Shown: one piece after another, positions 1-12,500 of the stretch | How the letters are laid out: each line of letters begins with the position of its first letter | Position numbering within the stretch: the first letter of the stretch is position 1 | Source of the DNA: Bilabrum cf. latius | Taxonomy: Eukaryota > Bigyra: Bicosoecida > Bigyra > Bicosoecida | DNA: 64,000 nucleotides | Direction: 5' to 3' | Assembly: GCA_965178125.1 (NCBI GenBank) | Contig: OZ237738.1 | Coordinates: 248,001-312,000 of the forward strand | Notes under the pieces: model-generated | What the model was told of the DNA's origin: nothing | Databases searched by the model: none | What the model saw: only the letters and a program-made list of their open reading frames with translations | Made by a program: the position numbers and the translations under genes

Positions 1-3000
1 GCGCGCCGTGCGCGAAAGCTAAGCGTCAATGTGATGGCGATAGACCGTGTGCCCGATGCGTCCAGCGCAATCATGCGCATTTGTGCATTGACAGCGTCGA
101 CAAGCGCAGCAAGTCATCAAAGCCGAACAGCTCGTAGAGCTCCGCTCGGTCTAGTACCCACAAAGTTGCTGCACCGCCAAAGCAACGATCAAGCGATTTG
201 AGTCTTGAGCTTGCTGATCCGGTGGCTGGCTATCCAAGGCCGCCCCCTGGGGGTGGGGTATGGGGCCAGGTGGGCGGGCAAGCCAGTGCCGGGCCCCGCC
301 CACAACCGCTCGTGATGCCGCCTGGAGGCACGCCAGGTGGAATACCGTACCTGGGTAACTCTCCGGGATCGGGAATTGCTGGTGGGCTAGTGAGGCGGGG
401 CCAGAGCGGCGGCTCTCCCCTAGGTCGTGGCGCATCAGCCGAGGCCTCCACAGCTGGCGCGCATAATCGAGGTGGGTTTGGTGCTTCTGGCTCTGGCACT
501 GGCAGGGCCGCGCTGGCCAGCGGGTACAGTGGGGAGATACGAGCTAGCTCTGGACGATAGGGGGGCGGCCGGAAGAGTCTTGCTGGCTAGGCAGTGTTAT
601 CCAACGTGTACCAGGCCCGGCCACCGCTTGACACGTCGGCAGGATCTGCAGTCGATCCCGGGTCTTTCTCTGGGTCCAGCTTGGCTCTTGATAGGTCGGT
701 GCTTCCCCCCTCTGGTCCTGGTTAGATGGACATGCAGCGTGGCTCATTAGGCGCTAGTTCTCGCAGCTTCGGAGCCGGGAGTGCGACTGATGCAGACCTG
801 TTTGCGGAGTCTGCACCGGCGCAACAGCACTCAATGGCGGGGCGGGGTGGCCATAGGGCGAGCGCGGCGTCCTCCTAGCCTGTTTAGCAGTTCTCATCCG
901 CATCTGGTACTCGTGGCACTCCGCAGGCAGCCCATTAGTCTGCTGCAGGCATGCCGATGGGCGCTGGACTGGGACTAGGGACCAGCTCAGCCGGTGCAGG
1001 AATGGAGAGGTTCCCCAGAGCGACCGCTCCGCCCTTCGCGGTGCCTTCCGGGGCGCAGTTTGTCGCAGGTGTGAGGGAGGTGTCCGCGTCTGACAGTAGC
1101 CGGAGCATTTCTGAGAGCAGAGAGATCGAAACGATGCTGCCACCGGCGCGACAGGACAGCAATACCAGCGGACAGTTTCCACTGCTCACGGTGCCGCCGT
1201 CTAGCTCGGCAGCTGCAAGACAGCAGTTGCCACCTGTCCGACCGCTGATGGTAGTTTCATCAGGTGGAAAACAGATCAGGGGCCCAGCGTACCGGCAAGG
1301 CGCGCAGGCAGGCGCCAGCAGCAGCGCCAGCAGCAGCAGTAGTGGTGCTGGGAGTGCTCTGGCGCAGGCGGGGCAAGGTTTGCTGCAGCAGAGCTTCAAT
1401 CGAGGCGGTCCAGGGCAGAATCCTCCCACGATGCAGGCCGTGCAGCAGAGAATGGGAGGTAGCAGTGACAGCCTGCCGCTGGGAAGCTCCAAGAACCGGG
1501 CTGAGCCGTCGCAGGAGAGGGGGGCCATCTACAGCGGGGCAGTAGCAGGGCAAAATGCCTTCCAGAGCGTGACATCTGCGGGCAGCATGTCCATGTTTTC
1601 ATCTGGATAGACGGGTAGGCAAGCTCCGAATCAGAATCAGGGGCAGACCCTGGGCCAAGGGGATGGCCAGGGCATGGGTTCACCTGGAGCCGCGGGTGCT
1701 CGACCAGCGCAGCCAAGCGGCATGTTCTCATCGGGGGGTACCCATGGGCCGCAAGCAACTGCCATGTTTTCGTCCGGCGGGACGGCGGAACAAAGCGGGA
1801 TGTTTGAGTCTGGTCAGAGCGTACCAAGGGGCGGGGCTAGCTTGTTTTCATCTGCCGGTTCCGCCCCGCAGGGGCAACAGACGCGATGGGCGAACAGTCG
1901 AGGCGGTACTGGCCCCAGCCAGTCACAGGGCGGCCCGCCAGCCACTGCCCAGCTGATGGATGACAAGGGAAACGTGCGGTTCCAGCTTCCTCTGCGGCGG
2001 CCGCATCGACGGAGGAAGGTGGATGGATTTGAGGGCGTGTCGATCGACGAGTGCGGTGGCCTGCGCATTGAGCTTGGCGACGTGGCGGGGACCGGACCGT
2101 CCTTGTCCACGGAAAGCGGTGCGAGCGCAAGGTCGTTGGGGCCATAGAGCGGGGGCTGCGGCAGCAGCGTGGAGCCGCCCAAGGCAGGCGTGAAGGCTCT
2201 GCTGGGAGCCGGAACGCACTTTGGGCTTGCGGTCCCTGCAGGCATCGAGGCTGAGATCGATTCCAACATTGGGCGAGTGGGCGACCTGCCGTCCGGACGC
2301 GACTGCTGGATGCCAGAGGATGACGCCGCGTGCGCTGCGTTGGCTTGCTCTGATGTGCCCTCAATCCACTACGTCCACGATGGTCGCAAGCTCGAGCCTG
2401 CCTACGTTTGGTACTCCCCAAGTGCGCTGCAGTTCCTTCGTATGGACAGGGGCAAGCTGCGATGGCTGCTTGGTGCCGTAAAGGGCAGCGTGTCCGGGAA
2501 GCTCAAGGCAAAGCGCAAGCGGCGCGGGAAGAGCAAGAGTGCGTTGGCTCCGTTCGTGTGGATCCACCCGGACGATGTGCCCGCGCACTCTGCTGCTATC
2601 CTGAGACAGCACCTGGTTAGACACGAAGAATCGAGGTCGATGGCTAGAGTGGTGGTGTTTGGCGCGCCGACGGAGCCCGACTATGGCAGCGGAGCATCCG
2701 TGGTGAGTGGTACAACAGGCACAATGCGAACTGGGGCATCCGCAGCAGGCGCTCCTGGGGCGGCCTCGACTGCAGGCAGGGACACTAGCATGCCGCTGAC
2801 TGGACCGCCTGCCAGCGAGCACCCGCTGGACAATTTGGTTGGTCGAGCAGTGCCCTGCGCGTGGGTGACCCGCGTGCACTGGCACGGGGTGTGCCCCCGG
2901 GCGATGACCGTCGTCATGCACCCGCTGCCGCGGGATGGCTGGCACATGCGCGCGTTCTACAACATGCCGAGAGGCATGTCTAGCAGGCAGCAGAGACTGC

Positions 3001-6000
3001 TGGCGTCTCAGCTGCAGCTCACCGTTCGCACTGGCGTGCTGCTTCCGGGCACGAGTTCGGACCCAGCGGAGGACGCTGCTGCAGCCTTGCAGGCGGAGCT
3101 CGCCAACGAGGATGCTGGCTTGCTGTCGCCGCGGCAATCCGAAGGCCAGGACAGTGTTGTGCTGAGGCGGTATGGCACGAGTCAGACCATCGCATCGTCG
3201 TTCCTGGGGCGGCACGGACTGCAACACATGGGTGTATCAGCGGAGTCGCGAGGTGCCTCCGTGACGGCCACCCCTCGCCGAGGCACCACCGAAGACGGCG
3301 ACTACCTGCCTCCGATGCAGGAGGACAGGGACATGGGAGAAATAGCCACTCCGCGCGCGGACAGGCTCAACGGCGGGCAGGAGGCTCCCGACCTCGTGGG
3401 AGTGACTGGTGCTGGGGCGCAGGCTCGACTGCGGATGCACCGATACTCGTCGGAGACCCCATCGTAGCCCCTGATCAACGGCGGACAGCGGGCCGACAGA
3501 TACACTTCGAGCAGGATGCGTGAGCGGGACTCTGCAGGCGGCAAGTCATCTGGGCGTGGTTCGAGCGGTAGCCGTTGGCACCTGCACACAGACGTGCGAC
3601 CTACTGATTACGATGAAGACGCTCAAGCTCCTTCTCCCATTGTGCCTTCACGCACGCTGCAGCCCGGCAGTGACGACAGAGCAGGGGCGAAGGGACGGGA
3701 TGCATCGGGCAGTGACAGCGTTGGGCTGCGGAATAGAGTACCTGCCCTGCCGATTCGCGGGGGAGGTCTAGGTCTAGGGTCCATGGGTCATAGCCAAGGA
3801 TCCGACTCTTATATACTTGGTAGCGCAGGCAGAATGTCCATTAGGAGCGAGGGTGCAGACGGTGACAGCATCAGGGGCAGTCACGACGGGCCGCGGGCTG
3901 CTCTGACACGCTCCATGCGACCAAAGCACGTGACGCGGCAGATGTCGAGCAACAGTGCCAGCAGCGGCTACTGGGACCAACAGAGTGCCAGGGCTATGAT
4001 GACGCAGGGCCGGTAGCAAGTGAAATCTAGCAGAGGACCCCACGGGGCCGCACAGTCTCCAGAGGTGCTTCGGCCCGACGACGTTATCGGGGCTGTCGCT
4101 GGGGGCATGCGGAATGACTCTGCCACTTCAGCGGCAGGTTACGGTCGGGGTAGCTACTCTATATCGGGCTCAATCGGCAAGAGTTTCTCTGGTATGGATG
4201 ACTTGCTGGCAGACGGGGCCCACGGAGAATCGCGGCCCGCGGCTCCAGGCAGTCTATCCTCGCGCGACAGCTTGGCTTCGCCGGGGCACGGCAAGCAGCA
4301 GTTGCCTATGGCAGGAGGTGGCTTCCGTCCCGGCGGGCGGTTGGGGACTGTGAGAGGCAAATTTCACTCGGATGGAGGACCTGGCAGTCCCGGTATGAGT
4401 TCGCCTCCCATGAGCGGCAGGCTGCCACCCGTGAAGGAGGGAGTGCAGTACGACGAGGCGATGCAGCGCGCCATGTCTGGAGATGTCTCCGATGCAGATG
4501 AAATAGAAATGGAGAGACCGATTCGTCGCAGGCAGGGTGAAAATGGAATGGGATCCCCTGGCCAGTCACGGGCGCCACGTCGTCTCCAGCCCCACCCGGC
4601 CGACCGTCAGCTGAACGGGCAGAGGCATTCCACGACGAGCAGTGACGAGAAGCGGCACTCCAGCGGATCGCAAGGAGACAACAGCGTGCGTTACCGCCGC
4701 ATGATGCTGCGGCCTGGTGAGAACGAGTCTTCTAAGCCCATTAGTATGAGTCGACTGCACGCGGACCCGTCTGGTTCCGGCGACCAGGGTGCGGCAGCAG
4801 GCCAGGCGAGCATGGAGGATGACGGCACCAACGAGTCGATACAGCCGATACCAATGCCGAGGGATGGCGATCGCGACAAGCGCGTAGTCTCGTTTGACCG
4901 AGAACAGCCGCGTCATATGCGCGGAATGCAGGGATCAGGCTCTTCCTTTGAGTTGGGAGCCAAGGAGGGGTGGCCCGGCTCCAACAGAATGTCCAGCGCA
5001 ATGTCAGAGGTTTCACTGCAGTCTTCAGTGCTGCCTCGAAAAAAGGCGCGATTCGGCCGATCAGTAGATCCTGACGTTGAGCATTAGCACGGCATGGTAC
5101 CCTTTGGGTCCTCTGCCGGCATGCTCGGCTCGTTGGGACCCGCGGGTGCCTCCGGTGATAGCAACGACAGCGCAATTCCCGGCGGGGGGCTGGACGTGCA
5201 GCCGCATGACCCGGTGCGGGGCGTAGGAAGCCCGCCCTTCGTGGCCAGTCTTGTAGGGTAGCAAAGCGGAGGGCGCAACGACGCTTCGTTTGGCTTCATC
5301 GGTGCAGGCGGGCGAGCTGCGGATCCCATGCTAACTAACACACAGGGAAATGAGATGTCGCGGATTGGCAGCTCAAAGGCAGTACCCAACTCCTGGGTAA
5401 AAAAGCGGCACGCATAGCAAGGCGGCAAGGCAGACTTTGCGATCGATCCTCGGGATGGATGTAGGGACCCGCGGCAGATCTCGCTTCGGGGCCCGTATGG
5501 TCTTCGCCTCATGCAGATGGCACTACTCGAGGTTGAGATCGCAGTCGGTTCAGATGGTGAGCTGTCTGCCTCCATGCACAGGGTAGTTGAGCTGGGCGAC
5601 AGCATGTGGCCGGTGCTGGATGCATTCAAGATTACCACTGGGAGAGGGGTTGAGGGTCAGCACCTCGTCTCAACGGGGAGCAGCAAGACAAGCATGGGGA
5701 TGCATGGCGCTTCCAGCCATGCAATGTCGGGTGCTGACACATCAATGAGCAGCCGGCGCGGCGCGCTGGTTTCGTTCGACCAGCAGTCGACCTCCACTGG
5801 TGGGCGGGGCTCGGTTGCCCGTGGAACGAGCGCCTCCCACTCGGCCCAGTCGACTGCCGTCAGCGCCCTGGCGTTCCCCGCCCTGTTCTGCGCTGCGAGA
5901 AGCGTTGCGACTGCGGTACGGTCCCCCGACAAAATTAGCGAGCATCCGCGCAGCGACATGCTTGCGTCCATTGTTCCCAGTGACCTGCAGGATAAGCAAG

Positions 6001-6446
6001 CTGGAGTCGGTGAGGGTGGAGCTGCGGCGGCCGACAAGCCTCCCGCCTCCTCCCTGCTTGGAGGCAAGAGGACAAGGTAGGAGCGACGCGAGCAGGCAAA
6101 GACTTCCCCCATCCAAGCCGGGACAGGTATGCCGCCACCGCAGTCTTCTGCAGATCAGGCGCCGGGCGGGGGCTCGAAGCAGCTGCCATTTTCGCTGCAA
6201 GTCGTGCTTGAGCCAACGCCGGTGCCCGTCGGGCTTGCCGCGCGCGCCTCTTCTGCCACGCTGCTGATGAGGTCATTCAAGGTGGCTGAGATGCTTGTGG
6301 GTGCAGCCGGTCGCGCTATGCAAATCTAGTCAGCGTTCGAGCTCACGGCCAGCCCTTACGGGGGCGGTAAGCGGTCACCGGCGTACAGAAGCGGTGACAG
6401 CGGCCTGACGGATCCGGATGGATCCGCGGGATCGGGTGGGCTTTGA
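1..6446 (+). CDS. Zn2Cys6 (Gal4-type) transcription regulator with PAS-like domain, 5' partial
   Basis: The frame is open from base 3 to a TGA at 6444-6446 (about 2,147 residues visible); the start lies off the left edge. The first codons carry C-x6-C-x5-C-x2-C-x8-C with the CDGDRPCARC core, which is the Zn2Cys6 binuclear cluster minus its first cysteine. At about 2340-3000 there is a PAS-like region: an 'YVWYSPSALQFL' strand/helix, a basic insert, 'WIHPDDVPAHSAAIL' (the HPDD motif of PAS folds), then a closing strand ending in 'MHPLPRDGW'. The rest is Ser/Gly/Pro-rich and probably disordered, with two short unassigned conserved-looking stretches near 5490-5640 and 6175-6330. Zn cluster plus PAS is the layout of fungal gluconeogenesis regulators such as ERT1/AcuK; a role in metabolic gene control is inference. 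Sixteen TAG codons are in frame, at 135, 558, 588, 723, 876, 885, 936, 1608, 2145, 3465, 4014, 5085, 5259, 5415, 6078 and 6327. Confidence 0.78.
1590..1863 (+). repeat. Degenerate MFSSG peptide repeat inside the Zn2Cys6 protein
   Basis: Five spaced copies of a short motif M/L-F-x-S-G/A occur in the first gene: near 1593, 1722, 1764, 1800 and 1842. The copy at 1593 reads Met-Phe-Ser-Ser-Gly followed by TAG (1608), while the copy at 1800 reads Met-Phe-Glu-Ser-Gly followed by CAG (1815). The two codons therefore occupy the same register of the repeat, which is internal evidence that TAG stands for Gln. Confidence 0.6.
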
Positions 6447-6597
6447 CCCGGGATCGTTTTTCCGGGATTGTTTGCTACGTAAACCAAACGTGTTGTAAAC
6501 TAGTATGTACACTACGGCCAGGAACAGGTCAAGATAATCTTCCTGCACGGTATGCATGAAATATCCAAAACAGATCTGGTCCAAAAGCACACGGCGC
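6447..6597. other. Convergent 3' gap between the Zn2Cys6 gene and TOP1
   Basis: This 151-bp spacer separates the TGA of the first gene from the TGA of topoisomerase I on the other strand. It holds a GATCC-rich stretch around 6410-6430, and near 6446-6475 the elements CCCGGGATC and TTCCGGGATT flank a T-run. No gene is seen; it must hold the 3' ends of both transcripts. Confidence 0.5.
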
Positions 6598-9303
6598 TCA
6601 GAACCTGAAGGTCGTGCTCGCACCCATAGCCCAAGGAAATTTGTCACGGAGCGTCTGGGGGAAGACCTTCTCGATCGGGCAGCTGTTGCGCTTGCACCAC
6701 GCGACGGTGACGCGGGGGTCCATGTAGTTGATCTTGCTGGTGCTCAGACTCACGTTCTTGGTGTCGTCCTTGTTCTTGAGAGCAAGCTCCTTCTTGCGGA
6801 TCCTATCCTCGTATGACTTGACCCTTCTAGTGACCGTTTCCGCGCTCGGCTGCTGGCCAAACAAGTGCGACTCGGCGGCTCTTCGCTCCTTCTGCAGGTC
6901 GGTCAGCTCCGAGGTCTTCTTGGCCCAGTGCGGCTTGCTCGAGTCCTTGAGCTTGAGCTTGGTACCCTTCTTGACCTAGTTTCGCATCGTCTTAAGCTCC
7001 TTCAGCTGCTTCTTGAGCAAGTCCAAACTGGCCTGCATCTTAGCTAGGGACTTCTCGAAGCTCTTCGGCACTGATCTCTGATGGTTGCACAGGATGGCCA
7101 CCTTCTTGTTGGCCCGATCGTACTCTACCTTCATGTCGTTGGCGGTGGCCCACGGCTTCATGTCGCCAATCTCGCGCTCCAGCGTAATCGACGCGTTGTA
7201 GGTACGGAACACCTTGGCCGAGAGCCCAGGCATGAGCTTATGCAGCTCATCGTTCAGCTTGCTGGGGTTCAGCTCGTCAAACACGTCCTCCTGAGGCTGC
7301 TTGCCTCTGCAGAAGCTGCGAATGTTCTCGTACACCTTGCGCCCGATGCGGCCGTACCGCCCGATGTCGAGGGTCTGAAAGAACCTCATAGAATCCTTGC
7401 CGAGGAAGTCAAACGTGATTGCGTACTGCTTCTCCTCGCCTGCAGCAGCGGCAGCTGAAGATGAGGACGACGACGACGACGACGACGACGAGCTAGCCCC
7501 GCCCGTAGCTGCAGTGCCTTCCATGTCCTCGTCCTCCTCGTCGCTTGGCACCGCATCGTAGTACACCTCTTCTCCGTCCATCTTCGGCGCCCTGGGCCCG
7601 CCATCCTCCTAAAACTGGATGTGTTCCACTCGCAGGGAGCAGCATCCCACCGTGTCCGCCTCGTCGTCGTCCTTCTCTCCGCCAACACGCAGCGCCAGCC
7701 GGTCGATGATCCACATGGCGGTGCCGCACTGCTGCTCAAACTTGTCCCTCGAGTCCAGCAGCCGCTCGTAGTGCGACCTGACGCGCCCGATGATGCGCGC
7801 AAGCTTGCGCGCCTTCTCGTACTTGTTCATGTCGCTCTTGCCCTTGAACCCGCTGCTGGCCGCCAGGTACACGTACTTTGTGCCTCCCATGACGTTCTCG
7901 CGCCAGAAGGCCAGCCATGTGACGGTCGGGTCGTGTATGACTCGGCCCCACTGGTGACCAGGGACCGGGCAGGGTGGCACGACTGCCTCTGGGCTGAGGT
8001 TGAGCGTGATCTGCTCGGGCTCCACCCTCCGCTTGAGCGTGCCCATCTTGGGGTGTACGCCGCGCCCGCGGAACAAGCTCGGCGGCTCGCACATGTAGTT
8101 GCCCATCTTCTGCAGGTGGCCGTCCACGATGGCGTACCCGTGCTTGATCTGCAGCTCCGTCTTGCCCGACTTCGCCGCCTCCTTCTCCTCCTTGGTCATC
8201 GCGTCCTTCTCCTCCTTCAGCTTTTCGAACCGGGACACGAAGTCCTTGAAGTCCACCTTCTGCAGGTCCTTGATCTTGTGGTCCCTTCCCAATGCCTGCA
8301 CATGGTGTGTTTAAGAGCGGTGGAAACAGAAACAAGGGATTGCACACAAGCAGTGGTGAGACCAGGAGCACCTTCACCATCTGCCCTCATCGCGAGCGGT
8401 GCTCTGGTTGATCACTCTGAACTAGACGCGCGCGGTTGGCATTTGATCCAGCGGTCTATTCTCTCACCTTGCTCCAATCCTTCCAAAAATTCTTTCTGAA
8501 CAGCCTGGCAGTCTCCTCCTTCTGCAGCTGCTGGATGTTCGTGTACAGGCACTGGGCGTACAGGTTGGCCATCTCCTCCTGCACGGGAGTCAGGCGCACC
8601 GCTTCGCCCTCGTAGTACACGGGCAATCCATGCGGCTCGTAGTCTGGGGGGAAAATCACGCCGGCGTGCTCCATCGTGGTCCAGTGGGTGCCAGCCGGAG
8701 GTTCAGGCTCGTCCCACCATCGGTGGGCTTGCATGGCAAGGTCCAAGATCTTCAGATCGCTGAGCTCCTTTACCTTACCGGTCCTAGCCACTACCTTAAC
8801 GCCACTAGCCGATTTAGATTTCGACTTCGACGCCTTGCTTGCTGTTTTCTTCCCTTTCGCCTTCGCAGAAGGCTTCTTGGCCGCCTTGGGCTTCTTTGCC
8901 GCCGGCTTCTTGGCTTTTGCCTTCCCCTTCTTCGCTGAGGCCTTGCTTCCGGACTTCGATCCAACTCTTGCCTTCTTCTTCGCGGGCTGCATTGCAAAAC
9001 AGAGTCACAGATGAGGGCGCCGAGAAGATATGCGAAACGGTGCGACCTCCAGGCTAGCTAACACCAATCGGGGTCATACTGGACATTCTTGCTCACCTTA
9101 GATGTCTTTGATTCGCCATCATCATCAAAATCACCATCCGAATCGCCATCCGCTCCAGGTCCGCTGTCGTCTGAGGCTTCGAAGTCGTCTTCTTGGCCGT
9201 CGCTTTCAGCATACGAGATTTGGTCACGCTTTCGCTTCCTTGACGACCCTTCGCTTCCCCCTTCCATTGGTACCTGATCCGAACCGGCACCTGAGCTGGC
9301 CAT
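6598..9303 (-). CDS. TOP1: DNA topoisomerase I (type IB), three exons
   Basis: Nuclear enzyme that relaxes supercoils through a 3'-phosphotyrosyl intermediate. Exons are 9303-9097, 8986-8468 and 8295-6598 (807 residues, TGA stop). Residues 1-150 are an acidic then Lys/Ala-rich tail typical of the nuclear N-terminus. The core has the FRGRG and HPKMG motifs, '[12 protein letters not shown]' (catalytic Arg), 'FDFLGKDS' (Lys), '[10 protein letters not shown]' (Arg) and 'AILCNHQR' (His). The C-terminal domain has '[11 protein letters not shown]' with the active-site Tyr at about 766, so all catalytic residues are present. The chosen ATG at 9303 gives a conventional N-terminus; an in-frame ATG exists further upstream. 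TAG codons at 7609-7611 and 6976-6978 lie in frame, one just after the conserved LRVEHI strand and one in the linker. A Ser-rich acidic insert of about 60 residues follows LRVEHI. Confidence 0.96.
7466..7489 (+). repeat. (GAC)8 trinucleotide run encoding poly-Ser in TOP1
   Basis: Eight perfect GAC units on the + strand read as TCG codons on the - strand. They form most of a 13-residue serine run, followed by five alanines, inside the lineage-specific insert of topoisomerase I. Confidence 0.9.
8296..8467 (-). other. TOP1 intron 2 (172 bp, phase 0)
   Basis: Donor AAG|GTGAGA and acceptor TGTGCAG|GCATTG. Removing it joins 'NFWKDWSK' to '[12 protein letters not shown]', restoring the conserved 'FFKDW' helix context of the topoisomerase I core. 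Confidence 0.92.
8987..9096 (-). other. TOP1 intron 1 (110 bp, phase 0)
   Basis: Donor AAG|GTGAGC and acceptor TTGCAATGCAG|CCC. It joins the acidic first exon to the Lys-rich second exon in frame. Confidence 0.85.
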
Positions 9304-9512
9304 TGTTGAACTTTTAGCTTTGTGTGCTTTACAAACTGCCGAGTAAACCTCATTGAACCAATTCAAGTTAAACCACACGAACGAATCGATAAAGTACACC
9401 TTATAAAAATACCAAAAGGAATTACTTTTCTCCAACATGTGTGCTGAGCGTTGTTTAGGAAAGAGATCACATGTCCAATAGAGCTCATTTTCATGCCTTG
9501 ATCAACTCACTG
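9304..9512 (-). promoter_or_regulatory. TOP1 5' region and 3' end of the giant ankyrin gene
   Basis: This 209-bp AT-richer spacer lies between the TOP1 ATG and the TGA of the upstream gene on the same strand. On the minus strand a TTTTTATAAGG stretch sits about 100 bp before the TOP1 ATG (+ strand around 9400-9412) and could be a TATA-like element; that reading is inference. Confidence 0.4.
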
Positions 9513-12500
9513 TCACACACGAATGGAGCGTCCCAACTCGTGCGAGCCACCCACCGGCTGCCTCGCTTTGGTCCCGTCCACGTTCGCATTGGTGCTAGAT
9601 CCAGCGCTCGTGTCCGGCAGAGCCACCGGCTGCCAGCCTCGAGCCTGGGCCGCAGCAGTGCCAATGAGCGCCTCCAGTTCCGCGCGAGCAGCTGCAGCCG
9701 CAGCCTGGGCCTCCTCCTCCTCCTGCCAGAGCCTCGCCAGCCCGTGCTCCCTGCTCCTCCTGACGGACCCTGCGGAACCGGCAAGCGCCGCCGCGCGCTC
9801 GCGGTACACCAGCCCGCGGGCAAAGCACGCGTGCGCGTGCTCCGAGGACGCAGTCGCGCCCCCGCCCGCCTGCCGAAGAACCCTGAGCAGAGACAGTACC
9901 ACCCGCTCGGACGCCGCCAGCAGCCTAGGGGACGCGGGGCCCAGCCGAGAGGCCGCCTCGGCAACGTGCCAGGGGGCGCACGGGGACGGGCGCGCCGCCG
10001 ACCCACCCGCGCCGGATCGTCCCATCCTCCCAGCATCTGGACTACCAGCTGCAGTGCCAGCCATGGCTGCCTGCGTGCTGTTGAGCTGGGCAGTGGACGC
10101 CAGGATGGCGCCTGTCTAAGTGGACCCCAGGCCGAATCCACCCCGCGACCCCGCGCCGCCACTACCCCTGCTGGAAAGCTCCGCAGCACCGCCGCTGAGG
10201 ATCTTCTCGTGCGATTCCACGCCGCTCTTGCGACCGGCACCGCCCTCTTGCCCGCCCTCCGCATCGCCGACGGCACCAGCACCAGTCGGACTGTTCCTGC
10301 CCGTTGCCCGCCGACCCACCAGCCCATAAGCACCCTGCGAGGCCACGAGCGCGCCTCCATCTGCCATGGCCAGCAGGTGCGCATCGGGAGACAGGGAGCT
10401 CCCCGCCGCCGCCCGCCGCGCCGCGTCTTCGCCCTAGCCCCCTTCGCCGCCAAGCTGGTCCGGGAGACCCGCCGCCCTGGTCCGGCTCGCCTCTAGAGCG
10501 ACCGTTGCCTCAGGCCGGGTGGCTCGGTGCAGCAGCTGGCCAGAGGCCTCTGTCGCGCTGTCGATGGCCCGCAGGGAATCGACGCCCAGGCTCGTGCGCA
10601 GAGTCTCCGGCGAGGCTCGGCCGAGGGCACCAGCCGCGTGTCCGATCTCCCGACCGAGTTCCGCATCGGCGGCGCCGCGCCGCACGGCTCCCGGCAGCGA
10701 TGATCCGATCCCCCCGAAGGGTTTTCCCCTGGAGGATGCTCTCCTCCTCACGTCGGGGTCATCTGCCGCCTCCTCTTCCGCCTCATCTTCGCCCAGCTTG
10801 GACTCCCCGGCACCAGACCCGAACCCCACCAGCGCGCCGCTCGTGGCGAGCACGCCGCCGGTTGCATCGGGCAACGAGTCCCTGTGCCTGATGGCGGCTG
10901 GTGACCCGGGCGGCGCCCTGGAGGCAGCCAGGTGCTGCCCCGTCCTGGCCAGCTCCAACCCCACGATGCCTACCTGCTCCAGCCAGCCCTGGGAAGATGC
11001 GTCCCTTGTCACCCGCACGTTCAGCCTCTCCGCAAGCGAGAGCGGGGTCTGTCCCCGCCTGTTGTGCCGGAGCACGAGGGTGGCTCCCTGGTCCCTGGCT
11101 CCCAAAGCAATCGCTGACACGCAGTCGGGCCTTAGCGCACGCACCGCCGTGTGCAGAGGTGTGTCGCCCCACGCATTGGCCGCAAAAGGGTCGGCGGGCG
11201 CCCATTTGGCGCTTCGGGCTGCTTCTTCCTGCTCCTGGGTGAATCCAGAGGGCCCGGGCGAGTCGAATATCCCGAGCGAGCCGTGCACCCCCCGGCCTCC
11301 GACGCGGCCACGCAGCAGCAGCTAGCAGAGTCGGGCATGCCCGCGCGCAGCCGCAAGGTGCAGCGGTGTCCACCGGAGTGGCCCACACGGTGCGCTGGCA
11401 TCGGCCCCCGCGGCCAGCAGGTGCACAGCGGCGGCTTCACAGCCGGCGGCGCACGCAGCGTGGAGCGGGGTGTGCCAGTGTTCCAGCCATCGCACCAGCG
11501 GTGGCACACCCCCGCCCCTTGCCCCCGCACGAGCGGCCCCACCGAAAAGCCAGGCGGGCATCGAAGGATGCAGCGCGGCCGCAAGCGTCTCTCTCCGGAA
11601 CTGCCGAGCCGCAAACCTGCCGCGCTCGCCAGCCGTCGGGCTGCTCCCGCTCGGACCAAATGCAGACGGCGAGTCACCACCACCGGTCGCAAACATGGGG
11701 CTGCCGAGCGTGGGAGACTCGTTCCCTGCCGACAGGAATCCCGAGCCGCCCAAGACCTCTGCCGCATCAGTCAGGTCGCCCCCCATGGCTGCCTGCAGCT
11801 CCTCGGCCCAGGCAAGGGACAGCCGAAGGGAATCGCCGTCCGAGCCAGCAGCATCTGGCAGCAGGTCGAGGTCTAGCGACGGGCCCTCGCCCTGAGACCC
11901 AAGCACAGCCTCCAGCGACGGCTCATCGCCGCCGCTGCCAGTGTGGCTGCCTGCGTGCTGCTGCACGATGCGCTCAGCGGCAAGCGACCGCGAAGATCGC
12001 TCGCCCTCCGTTGCAGGCGAGGCTGTGGCGGCACCAGCACCAGCGCCAGCAGCAGCGGCTGCGCGCCTCCTCGCCTCCCTCTCTTGCCTCGCCTCCCACA
12101 GGGACCGCGAAGTCGCGAAGCTCAGCGCCCCGCGCGACACACCGGAACTGGCCACGACGGCGAGACCTGGGGGATTCGCAGTCGTGGGCTGCACCCAAAA
12201 GCCGGCCTGCACAGCGAGCCACACGGGCAGTTCTAGCGCCAGCGGCCCGCCGCACGCCAGGGCTGCAGCTAGCCGCCGCCTGTAGAGCTGCTCTGCGGCG
12301 GCCATGGGCAGCTTGCTCGGGCGGTCTTCCACCTTTTGCAGGGCCTGAAGAGCACCGCGAGCCGCAGCACGCAGGCTTTGCGGGTCCGCTGGGGAGGGCA
12401 TGCTTCGCTCCAGCAACGGGCCCCCCGCAGTCTGCGGCGACTCCGCCTTGATGGCCCGGCAAGCGAGGGCGGCCACGTGCCACGGACCAAGCCGCGGCCC

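Noticed and set aside
7466-7489. GAC run as a CRISPR-like or regulatory repeat
   Set aside because: It is a simple trinucleotide tract in frame with poly-Ser of TOP1; no spacer-repeat arrangement exists in the window.
8456-8992. Separate Lys-rich protein starting at ATG 8992
   Set aside because: That ATG lies within the acceptor of TOP1 intron 1 (TTGCAATGCAG|CCC); the segment is TOP1 exon 2.
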